From positions 1 through 37,704 of the forward strand of contig JAZNTV010000067.1 of NCBI GenBank assembly GCA_045591985.1: a DNA stretch of 37,704 nucleotides, in the 5' to 3' direction. The DNA comes from SIG588 sp045591985 (GTDB taxonomy: Bacteria; Bacillota; Clostridia; Oscillospirales; Acutalibacteraceae). Of the stretch, positions 8,815-15,773 are shown piece after piece. Position numbers and translations under genes: made by a program. The notes under the pieces were generated by a model that worked only from the letters and a program-made list of their open reading frames with translations, searched no databases and had not been told where the DNA came from. Within the stretch, counting starts at the first letter, position 1. Every line of letters starts with the position of its first letter.

Positions 8815-9972
8815 TTACCCTTTCTGTACTTGAGAGATCACCAATCGGCGTGCCATACGGTCGGCTTCCAACACATCATCCAAACAGTGAAGCGCCGGCC
8901 ACGTATACTCGAGCATGCGCGCCGCCTGCGTCGTAATATCCAAAAATCCGATCTCGCCCTTCAGGAAGAGCGCCACCGCCGCTTCGTTGGCCGCGTTCAC
9001 CGCCGCGGGAGCCGTTCCGCCCACCGTCAGCGCGCGACGACACAGATCCATTGCGGGGAAGGTGTCGTTATCCGGCTCGAAGAAGGTGAGCGTGCCGATC
9101 TGCGCCAGCGACAACGTTTCGGCGGGAGAGGCCACCCGCGCGGGATACGTCAGCGCATATTGGATCGGAATGCGCATATCGGGCAAACCGAGTTGCGCCA
9201 ATACCGCATTGTCATCGTACTCGATCAGCGAGTGGATAATACTCTCGCGGTGTACCACGATATCAATTTTTTCGGGCGGCACATCAAACAGCCAACGCGC
9301 TTCGATCAACTCGAGGCCTTTGTTCATCATCGTGGCGGAATCGATGGTGATCTTGGCTCCCATATCCCAGTTCGGGTGACGCAACGCATCCGCCGCCGTC
9401 ACTGTCGCCAATTCTTCGCGCGTTCTGCCGAAAAAGGGGCCGCCCGACGCGGTGAGGATCACTCGCTTAAGCGCCCGCTCGGCAGGCGCCCCTTGCAAAC
9501 ACTGGAAAACAGCAGAGTGCTCACTGTCCACCGGAAGCAGACGTGCACCGTGCGCTCGGGCGGTTTCGGTTACCAGTGCGCCGCCCGCCACCAACGTTTC
9601 TTTGTTGGCAAGAGCCACATCGTGTCCCGTTTCGAGTGCCGCCATGGTGGGCTTCAACCCCGCCACACCGACAATGGCGTTCAACACCACGTCCGCCTCG
9701 GGCAACGCGGCCAGTTCACACAACCCCGCTTCGCCCGAAAGTACCGTCACCGGCAGATCAGCCACCCGTACTTTCAAGTCGGCCGCTGCTTTTTCATCGC
9801 TCATCGCCGCATACGTCGGGCGATATCGGCGAATCTGCGCCTCGATCACATCCACTTGACGGTGGGCCGTCAGCGCCAACACAGGATACGCCAGTTTTTC
9901 CGCCACGTCCAACGCCTGTGTACCGATCGACCCCGTACTGCCAAGCAACACCAATCGTTTATTTTCACTCAT
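8815..9972 (-). CDS. dxr: 1-deoxy-D-xylulose 5-phosphate reductoisomerase
   Basis: The 385-residue enzyme catalyses the committed MEP-pathway step, DXP to MEP with NADPH. It shows the N-terminal nucleotide-binding motif LGSTGSIGTQ, the substrate and metal motif DSEHSAVFQCLQG, and the C-terminal helical domain, at normal family length. AAGGAG lies 8 nt before the ATG and overlaps the TAA stop of cdsA (TAAAGGAG), 13 nt away. It sits between cdsA and rseP in the lipid/isoprenoid part of the operon. Confidence 0.97.
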   Translation of the reverse strand: MSENKRLVLLGSTGSIGTQALDVAEKLAYPVLALTAHRQVDVIEAQIRRYRPTYAAMSDEKAAADLKVRVADLPVTVLSGEAGLCELAALPEADVVLNAIVGVAGLKPTMAALETGHDVALANKETLVAGGALVTETARAHGARLLPVDSEHSAVFQCLQGAPAERALKRVILTASGGPFFGRTREELATVTAADALRHPNWDMGAKITIDSATMMNKGLELIEARWLFDVPPEKIDIVVHRESIIHSLIEYDDNAVLAQLGLPDMRIPIQYALTYPARVASPAETLSLAQIGTLTFFEPDNDTFPAMDLCRRALTVGGTAPAAVNAANEAAVALFLKGEIGFLDITTQAARMLEYTWPALHCLDDVLEADRMARRLVISQVQKG

Positions 9973-9985
9973 ACTACCGACTCCT

Positions 9986-10792
9986 TTACACGATAGGCAA
10001 GAACTGAATCCACATAAGCAGCCAAATTGCCACCGGCAGTACGCTGTCGAAGCGATCCATCACACCGCCGTGACCGGGCATAATGTTGCCGTAATCTTTC
10101 ACGCCAAAGCGGCGTTTCACCACCGAAGCGAACAGATCGCCGCACACCGAAAGCGGTGCGGCAATCACCGCCGCCAAAAGCAGCGACAACCAGTTGACAG
10201 CCACATCGTGCCCACACAACAGTGTATAGAGATATCCGGTCAGAGCCGAAGCCGCTACCGAAACGATCACACCGCCGACAAAGCCCTCCACCGTCTTTTT
10301 CGGGCTGATAACGGGACAAAGTTTGAGTTTACCCCAACACATTCCCGTGAAATAGCCACCCGTATCGCTGAGCCACGGAATGACCAACACTAAAAAGAGA
10401 TAGAACAGGCCGTCTTCCCCGTTGGCGCGCAACGCGGCTACTGCGGCGAAACCGCTCACCGACACGGCAGGCAACAGCACCTTGAGCGCCAGCCGCTCGG
10501 GCGGCAGTGCTTCGTGGCGCATCACGCCCTCTACTAAGACATACAGCAGATACATGCCTGCCAACAGAAACGCCCATTCCTGCCCCAACAGCAAACACGG
10601 CGGCAGTGCCAACGCTATCGTCATCGCGGGAATACGATCACGCGAACCGAATCCCGCCGCACGAAGCAGTTCAAACGTAGCGAGGCCCGCCAAAGCGGCG
10701 GCCGCCAACGTCACGCCCCACACCCCGCCGAACAGGATGATCGCCAACGCCACCACAACACCGATGACACCGCTGATAATTCTTGTTACCAT
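9986..10792 (-). CDS. cdsA: phosphatidate cytidylyltransferase (CDP-diglyceride synthase)
   Basis: CdsA makes CDP-diacylglycerol from CTP and phosphatidic acid at the membrane. The 268-residue product is strongly hydrophobic with about eight transmembrane segments. It carries the family signature near the C-terminus: SPKKTVEGFVGG, then GDLFASVVKR, then KDYGNIMPGHGGVMDRFDS. I start it at the ATG at 10792 (MVTRIISG) because AGAGGG lies about 9 nt upstream. An in-frame TTG 30 nt earlier would overlap the uppS stop and has no better ribosome site. It follows uppS by 26 nt. Confidence 0.95.
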   Translation of the reverse strand: MVTRIISGVIGVVVALAIILFGGVWGVTLAAAALAGLATFELLRAAGFGSRDRIPAMTIALALPPCLLLGQEWAFLLAGMYLLYVLVEGVMRHEALPPERLALKVLLPAVSVSGFAAVAALRANGEDGLFYLFLVLVIPWLSDTGGYFTGMCWGKLKLCPVISPKKTVEGFVGGVIVSVAASALTGYLYTLLCGHDVAVNWLSLLLAAVIAAPLSVCGDLFASVVKRRFGVKDYGNIMPGHGGVMDRFDSVLPVAIWLLMWIQFLPIV

Positions 10793-10818
10793 ATTAGTGT
10801 TTCCCTCTTTTCGCTGAA

Positions 10819-11559
10819 TCAAACACCGCCGAATCGACGGTTACGCCGCGCATATTCCGCGAGCGCCGTATCCATGTCCGCTGTGGTAAAATCAGGCCAC
10901 AGGATATCGTCCATAAACACATATTCCGCATAGGCCGCCTGCCAGATAAGATAGTTCGACAAGCGGTGTTCGCCGCTCGGTCGGACGATCAGATCGGGGT
11001 CGGGTTGACCCGCTGTGTACAAATGCGCCGAAATGACCTCTTCGGTAATGTCGGCAGGCGAAAGGGCACCCGTTTGCACCTTTTCGGCTATCGCGCGCAT
11101 CGCAGCAACCAGTTCGTTACGCCCTCCGTAATTCAGCGCGATATTCAGGCACATGCCGTCTTTATCCGCCGTGCTTTTCTCTGCCTCTTCGATCAACTCA
11201 CGGATATCTTCCGCCAACGGCGCCCGGTCACCCAAGAAGCGCACGCGAATGTTCTCCTTCTTAAAATCACGCAACGACTCTTTCAGATAGTCGCGCAAAA
11301 GATTCATGATCGCCTGCACCTCTTCGGGAGGCCGCTTCCAGTTTTCGGTGGAAAAAGCATATACCGTAACGTAACCGACACCGCGCGCTTCGCAATGTTT
11401 TACGATGGTACGAAATACCTTGGCCCCCGTCACATGACCCGCCGTTCGCGGCAGACCGCGTTTCTTGGCCCAACGACCGTTGCCGTCCATAATAATCGCC
11501 ACGTGGGCGGGCAACACGTCGAATCGCGGCTCTTCCGCCCGCTTTTTAAACAACGCCAT
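10819..11559 (-). CDS. uppS: undecaprenyl diphosphate synthase
   Basis: A cis-prenyltransferase of 246 residues that extends FPP with IPP to the C55 carrier for peptidoglycan. The catalytic Asp and diphosphate-binding loop are in MDGNGRWAKKRGLPRTAGH (Asp at residue 25), with AFSTENWKRP and the C-terminal signature RPSGEHRLSNYLIWQ. The ribosome site GGGGAGG is 7 nt from the ATG. The 119 nt before it hold a palindromic repeat and a hairpin, making this the one large gap inside the pyrH-to-polC block. Confidence 0.97.
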   Translation of the reverse strand: MALFKKRAEEPRFDVLPAHVAIIMDGNGRWAKKRGLPRTAGHVTGAKVFRTIVKHCEARGVGYVTVYAFSTENWKRPPEEVQAIMNLLRDYLKESLRDFKKENIRVRFLGDRAPLAEDIRELIEEAEKSTADKDGMCLNIALNYGGRNELVAAMRAIAEKVQTGALSPADITEEVISAHLYTAGQPDPDLIVRPSGEHRLSNYLIWQAAYAEYVFMDDILWPDFTTADMDTALAEYARRNRRFGGV

Positions 11560-11573
11560 AACGATACCTCCCC

Positions 11574-11626
11574 GGGGTGAGTGAAAATCCGCCGTTCAAA
11601 AACGGTGGTCGTGTTTTACTTCTCCA
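11574..11626. repeat. copy 1 of a dispersed ~54-nt palindromic intergenic repeat
   Basis: The plus strand reads GGGTGAGTGAAAATCCGCC, then GTTCAAAAACGGTGG, and ends GTTTTACTTCTCC. It aligns over about 53 nt with 21988-22043, strongest in the first 30 nt (GGGTGAGyGArAATCCGCC, then TTCAAAAACG). The inner part CCGCCGTT-CAAA-AACGGTGG can form a hairpin. Confidence 0.55.
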
Positions 11627-11644
11627 ATGAAACCCTATGAAAGA

Positions 11645-11671
11645 GGACTCCGCGAAGTTGTCGGAGTCCTG
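11645..11671 (-). terminator. hairpin between frr and uppS, possible weak terminator or attenuator
   Basis: A perfect 9-bp inverted repeat, AGGACTCCG and CGGAGTCCT around a 9-nt loop, just after the frr stop. On the transcribed minus strand it is followed only by CTTTCATAGGG, so the U-tract is poor. It may protect the upstream RNA 3' end or reduce read-through into uppS. My character count is uncertain by about one base here. Confidence 0.5.
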
Positions 11672-11678
11672 CTTTTGA

Positions 11679-12233
11679 TTAGAGTTCCATGATCTCCTTT
11701 TCCTTTGCCGCGGCAAGGTCGTCGATCTCTTTGCAATATTTGTCGGTCAGCGTCTGCATCTTCTTCTCGCCGTTCGCCTGATCGTCTTCGGTGATCTCGT
11801 TGTTCTTCTTCATCGCCTTCAGTTTTTCCAGCGAATCGCGGCGAATCCCGCGTACCGACACTTTAAACTCTTCCCCCATTTTCTGCACGCTCTTGCCGAG
11901 TTCGCGGCGGCGTTCTTCGGTCAGCGGGGGGAACACCAAGCGAATGGCTGTACCGTCATTTTGCGGGTTGATGCCGATATCCGATACTTGAATCGCCTTT
12001 TCGATGGCTTTCAGCGTGGTCTTGTCCCAGGGTTGGATCATCAGCGTGCGGGCATCCGGCACCGACACCGCCGCCATCTGGTTGACAGGCGTTTCAACGC
12101 CATAGTAATCCACGCGCACTTTATCCAGCACAGCCGGATTCGCACGACCCGCACGAATGGCGGCGTACTCGTTCATAAGACCCTGCACGGACTTTTGCAT
12201 TTTTTCTTCGGTTACACGAAACAGTTCTTTCAT
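11679..12233 (-). CDS. frr: ribosome recycling factor
   Basis: The 184-residue protein splits post-termination ribosomes together with EF-G. It has the RRF pattern throughout: the NEYAAIRAGRANPAVLDKV helix, the small beta domain with VDYYGVETPVNQMA, and the C-terminal helix with VRGIRRDSLEKLK and the Lys-rich DDQANGEKKMQTLTDKY segment. It follows pyrH by 17 nt with an AGGAGG-like site (AGGAGGTTTCTGTT) before its ATG. The pyrH-frr pairing is conserved. Confidence 0.97.
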   Translation of the reverse strand: MKELFRVTEEKMQKSVQGLMNEYAAIRAGRANPAVLDKVRVDYYGVETPVNQMAAVSVPDARTLMIQPWDKTTLKAIEKAIQVSDIGINPQNDGTAIRLVFPPLTEERRRELGKSVQKMGEEFKVSVRGIRRDSLEKLKAMKKNNEITEDDQANGEKKMQTLTDKYCKEIDDLAAAKEKEIMEL

Positions 12234-12250
12234 AACAGAAACCTCCTATT

Positions 12251-12955
12251 TTATCGCACGATGGTACCGATCGACTCGCCGCCGATGGCACGCACAATGT
12301 TCTGGGGATCGTCCAGATTGCACACCAAAATGGGCAATCCGTTTTCGCGGCAAAGCGACGCCGCCGCCGCATCCATGACTTTCAGTTCTTTGTTTAACAC
12401 CTCGGTAAAGGTCAACTCGTCATACTTCACCGCGTTGGGATTGAGTTTCGGATCGCTGTCGTATACACCGTCCACCATACTGGCCTTCAGAATGATATCC
12501 GCCTCGATCTCCGCCGCGCGTAGCGCCGCCGCCGTATCGGTGGAGAAGAAGGGGTTGCCCGTGCCGCAACCGAACACCACAACCCGACCGCGTTCCAGAT
12601 GACGCACCGCACGATTGCGGATATAGGGTTCGGCGATCTCATTCATAGCAATGGCTGTTTGCACACGCACTTCGCAGCCGAGCTGTTCGAGTCCGTCTGC
12701 CAATGCCAACGCGTTGATAGTGGTTGCCAGCATACCCATGTGGTCTGCACGGGTGCGATCCATCTTGCCGCTGGAACGACCGCGCCAGAAGTTACCGCCG
12801 CCGACCACGATCGCGATCTCCGCGCCCGCGTCCTGACATTCTTTAACTGCCGAGCAAACGGTCAAAACGGTGTCGAAATCGAGCCCCGTTTTCTTTTCGC
12901 CCGCCATAGCCTCACCGCTGAGTTTCAACAATACGCGCTTATACTTCGGTGTCAT
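12251..12955 (-). CDS. pyrH: UMP kinase
   Basis: The 234-residue amino-acid-kinase-fold enzyme phosphorylates UMP to UDP. Visible signatures are the N-terminal KLSGEAMAG, the glycine loop VVGGGNFWRGR, DHMGMLATTINALAL, and the C-terminal DAAAASLCRENGLPILV. It is first in its transcript: a consensus promoter lies about 62 nt upstream and the tsf terminator insulates it from rpsB-tsf. Confidence 0.97.
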   Translation of the reverse strand: MTPKYKRVLLKLSGEAMAGEKKTGLDFDTVLTVCSAVKECQDAGAEIAIVVGGGNFWRGRSSGKMDRTRADHMGMLATTINALALADGLEQLGCEVRVQTAIAMNEIAEPYIRNRAVRHLERGRVVVFGCGTGNPFFSTDTAAALRAAEIEADIILKASMVDGVYDSDPKLNPNAVKYDELTFTEVLNKELKVMDAAAASLCRENGLPILVCNLDDPQNIVRAIGGESIGTIVR

Positions 12956-13017
12956 ACTATTCCACTCCCAAACTTTTAATATGTAGAAAATCCGGCCGTT
13001 ATGTTCATACCGTTTCT

Positions 13018-13046
13018 ATTGTACTATATTTTGTTCACCGTGTAAA
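13018..13046 (-). promoter_or_regulatory. sigma-A promoter of the pyrH operon
   Basis: On the minus strand the -35 is TTTACA (13046-13041), then a 17-nt spacer, then -10 TACAAT (13023-13018). The next coding sequence in this direction is pyrH, ATG at 12955. Confidence 0.8.
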
Positions 13047-13093
13047 GGCAAACCTTGCAATTTCTGTAAATTTTCTGTGTCGTTTTTGAGAAA

Positions 13094-13132
13094 GTAAAAA
13101 AACAGACACAAACGATACCGTTTGTGTCTGTT
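13094..13132 (-). terminator. intrinsic terminator of rpsB-tsf
   Basis: Reading the minus strand after tsf, a perfect 14-bp stem (AACAGACACAAACG with its complement, 4-nt loop) runs into a U7 tract. It ends the rpsB-tsf unit before the pyrH promoter. Confidence 0.92.
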
Positions 13133-13143
13133 AATTTGCTCTA

Positions 13144-14061
13144 TCAGCCGATCATGCCGGCCACTTCTGCCGCGAAGTCATCTTCGCGCTTCTGCAGGCC
13201 TTCGCCCTTCTCAAAGCGGGTGTATTCCACCAGTTTGAGCGAGCCGCCGGCCGCCTTGGCGCAGTTTTCGATATACTGGCCGACCGAAACGTCGCCGTCC
13301 TTGACAAACGCCTGCTGCAGCAAGCAGTTCTCTTCGAAGAACTTACGCAGCTTGCCCTCGACCATCTTCTCGACGATCTGCTCGGGCTTGTTTGCATTCT
13401 TCGGATCCGCCTTGATCAGCGAGATCTGCACTTCGCGCTCCTTCTCCACGTCAGCCGCAGGGACGGAATCCTTGCCGAGGTACAGCGGGTTGAGAGCCGC
13501 GATCTGCATCGCCACATCCTTGCCGCATTCGGTCAACGCCTCTGCCGACACGCCGTCCGCTTCGAAACGAACCAACACGCCGATACGCCCGCCGCCATGG
13601 ACATACGCCACGCAGTCGCCTTCATAGCGAACAAAACGACGCACGGTCATGTTCTCGCCGATAACAAGGATCTTCTCCTGCAGGGCCGCCGCCACCGATT
13701 CCATACCCGCGCAGGGTTTGGTCATCAGTTCATCCATGTTCACGGGGTTGGTTTCGGCAACCGTATCCGCGATCGCCGCCACAAACTCCTGGAACTGCGG
13801 GTTCTTCGCCACAAAGTCGGTCTCCGAGTTCACTTCGACCACAACGCCGACCTTCTTATCGGCATAGGTGGTGGCAAACGCCACGCCTTCCGCCGCAATG
13901 CGGCCGGCCTTCTTCGCCGCCTTCGCAAGACCTTTCTCGCGAAGAACGTCGATTGCCTTTTCCATATCGCCGTCCGTTTCGGCCAGCGCCTTTTTGCAAT
14001 CCATCATGCCAACACCCGTGCGCTCACGCAGGGTCTGGACGTCTTTTGCCGTAAATGCCAT
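13144..14061 (-). CDS. tsf: elongation factor Ts
   Basis: EF-Ts recycles EF-Tu-GDP. The 305-residue product starts MAFTAKDVQTLRERTGVGMMDCKKAL, the classic N-terminal UBA-like domain and signature, followed by the KVGVVVEVNSETDFVAKN motif and the two core subdomains. I use the ATG at 14061, which has AAAGGA 8-9 nt upstream; the extra in-frame upstream codons (MKGLDI) overlap that ribosome site and are not conserved in the family. It lies 48 nt after rpsB. Confidence 0.97.
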   Translation of the reverse strand: MAFTAKDVQTLRERTGVGMMDCKKALAETDGDMEKAIDVLREKGLAKAAKKAGRIAAEGVAFATTYADKKVGVVVEVNSETDFVAKNPQFQEFVAAIADTVAETNPVNMDELMTKPCAGMESVAAALQEKILVIGENMTVRRFVRYEGDCVAYVHGGGRIGVLVRFEADGVSAEALTECGKDVAMQIAALNPLYLGKDSVPAADVEKEREVQISLIKADPKNANKPEQIVEKMVEGKLRKFFEENCLLQQAFVKDGDVSVGQYIENCAKAAGGSLKLVEYTRFEKGEGLQKREDDFAAEVAGMIG

Positions 14062-14109
14062 GATATCCAATCCTTTCAATTCAATAATTTAAAGTCGGAT
14101 AATTTTCAA

Positions 14110-14841
14110 TTATTCCGCCGCTTCCTCAGTGGTTTCCACCGCTTCGGGAGCGTTCTGCTCGCCCTGGTTGGCTTCGATGATCGCATTCGCCATCACGCCC
14201 GCGATCAGCTTCACAGCACGGATCGCATCGTCGTTACCGGGGATAACGTAATCCACTTCATCGGGATCACAGTTGGTATCCACGATCGCAACGACCGGGA
14301 TGCCGAGCTTCTTCGCTTCCGCCACCGCGATCTTCTCCTTGCGGGGATCGACGATGAACAGCGCGCCGGGAAGCTTCTTCATATCTTTGATACCGCCGAG
14401 GAACTTCTCGAGCTTCTCGATCTCGTGAGTCAGCTTGATAACTTCCTTCTTGGGCAGCAGATCAAAGGTGCCGTCCTCCTGCATGGTGTGCAGCTGGTTC
14501 AAACGAGCCACACGGCCGCGGATGGTACGGAAGTTGGTGAGCATACCGCCCAACCAACGAGCGTTGACAAAGTACGCGCCTGCACGGACCGCTTCCTCAC
14601 GGATGGAATCCTGTGCCTGCTTCTTGGTGCCGACGAACAGAACCGACTGGCCGTTTGCCGCGATTTCACGCACGAACGCGTACGCTTCCTCCAACTTGCG
14701 GACCGTCTTCTGCAGGTCGATGATGTAGATACCGTTGCGCTCCGTGAAAATGTAGGGCGCCATTTTGGGGTTCCAGCGGCGGGTCTGGTGACCGAAGTGG
14801 ACACCGGCTTCCAGCAGCTGCTTCATGGATACGACTGCCAT
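14110..14841 (-). CDS. rpsB: 30S ribosomal protein S2
   Basis: The 243-residue product begins MAVVSMKQLLEAGVHFGHQTRRWNPKM, the canonical bacterial S2 start, and continues with FVGTKKQAQDSI, YFVNARWLGGMLTNF, FIVDPRKEKIAVAEA and IPVVAIVDTNCDPD. The tail is acidic (ETTEEAAE). AAGGAGG lies 8 nt before the ATG at 14841. A longer in-frame start at 14904 would run through the ribosome site and the leader stem, so it is not used. Confidence 0.98.
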   Translation of the reverse strand: MAVVSMKQLLEAGVHFGHQTRRWNPKMAPYIFTERNGIYIIDLQKTVRKLEEAYAFVREIAANGQSVLFVGTKKQAQDSIREEAVRAGAYFVNARWLGGMLTNFRTIRGRVARLNQLHTMQEDGTFDLLPKKEVIKLTHEIEKLEKFLGGIKDMKKLPGALFIVDPRKEKIAVAEAKKLGIPVVAIVDTNCDPDEVDYVIPGNDDAIRAVKLIAGVMANAIIEANQGEQNAPEAVETTEEAAE

Positions 14842-14867
14842 TGCTATTTCCTCCTTGGTTTTTCCTC

Positions 14868-14928
14868 CGCAGAAGGTGGCGACCACCGTGCTCTTGCCCG
14901 GCACCGACCGCTCCCTTTGCCACCTGCG
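14868..14928 (-). ncRNA. structured 5' leader of rpsB, possible S2 autoregulatory element
   Basis: In the minus-strand transcript, CGCAGGTGGC (14928-14919) can pair with GCCAC-CTT-CTGCG (14880-14868): ten base pairs with a 3-nt bulge. The right arm ends about 27 nt before the start codon, close to the ribosome site at about 14850. S2 is known to repress its own mRNA through leader RNA in other bacteria. That this stem does so is inference. Confidence 0.35.
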
Positions 14929-14957
14929 TGTGAGATTAAAATATTTTTGGCTGTACG

Positions 14958-14986
14958 ATTATAACACACTTGTTTCTCGTTTGCAA
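14958..14986 (-). promoter_or_regulatory. sigma-A promoter of rpsB-tsf
   Basis: Minus strand: -35 TTGCAA (14986-14981), 17-nt spacer, -10 TATAAT (14963-14958). The leader to the rpsB ATG is about 110 nt. Confidence 0.85.
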
Positions 14987-15059
14987 GTGTTTTTTTGAAT
15001 TTTTTCGAATTTTCTTTCGGCCGAGTTCACCGAGCGTCCCGTCCGTTACACACCGTTTT

Positions 15060-15773
15060 CTACCCGCTCGCTTTGTCAAGCAACGCATTCAACGTTGCCA
15101 TCTGTGCGGCGGTCGGCTCGGGCAGGTGCCCGAACGGAAACGGGAGGCCCATATTGTCGTATTTGGTTTGACATATTTTGCGAAACGGCAACAACTCCAC
15201 CCCGTCCACACAAGGGTATGTCTCCGCAACCGCCCGCAGTTTACGCACACTCTCTTGCGTATCGTTTACGGTCGGGATGATCACCTGCCGCAGGGTCGTG
15301 GGAATTTGCCGTTCATTCAAATACGATATGAATGTCTCCACCGCCGCGAGAGAACACCCCACATGTGCACGATAGGCCGCCTCGTCGGTGTATTTCCAAT
15401 CGAGCAACACACGGTCGGTCTCCGCCAGCGCCGCTTTTACCTCGTCGGTCAGCAGAGCGCCCGCTGTGTCAAGGCAGGTATTAAGCCCCGCGCGATGGCA
15501 CAGCGAGAACACCTCGTGCACAAACGCCGCCTGCAACAGCGGTTCACCGCCCGACAGCGTGACGCCGCCCGCTTCGCCGAAATACTCACGATATCGCACA
15601 GCTTTTTCCACCAGCGCTTCCGCGGTATATGCCGTACCGCCCTCGCGCGCCCATGTATCGGGATTGTGACAGCACTTACACCGTAAATGACACCCTTGCA
15701 AAAATGCTACAAAACGCACACCGGGCCCGTCGACCGTCCCCAAACTTTGGATGGAATGTACGAATCCGCTCAT
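15060..15773 (-). CDS. pflA: pyruvate formate-lyase activating enzyme
   Basis: A radical-SAM enzyme of 237 residues that installs the glycyl radical on PflB. The cluster motif CxxxCxxC is at residues 28, 32 and 35 (GCHLRCKCC), preceded by SLGTVDGPGVRFVAFLQGC and followed by the GGE motif in GGVTLSGGEPLLQ. The ATG overlaps the TGA of pflB (ATGA), so the two are translationally coupled. After the stop there is no convincing hairpin before the rpsB promoter, about 75 nt away. Confidence 0.96.
   Translation of the reverse strand: MSGFVHSIQSLGTVDGPGVRFVAFLQGCHLRCKCCHNPDTWAREGGTAYTAEALVEKAVRYREYFGEAGGVTLSGGEPLLQAAFVHEVFSLCHRAGLNTCLDTAGALLTDEVKAALAETDRVLLDWKYTDEAAYRAHVGCSLAAVETFISYLNERQIPTTLRQVIIPTVNDTQESVRKLRAVAETYPCVDGVELLPFRKICQTKYDNMGLPFPFGHLPEPTAAQMATLNALLDKASG

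Noticed and set aside
13597..14964. Plus-strand open frame of about 450 codons across tsf and rpsB
   Set aside because: It crosses two conserved genes on the other strand and has shadow-type composition.
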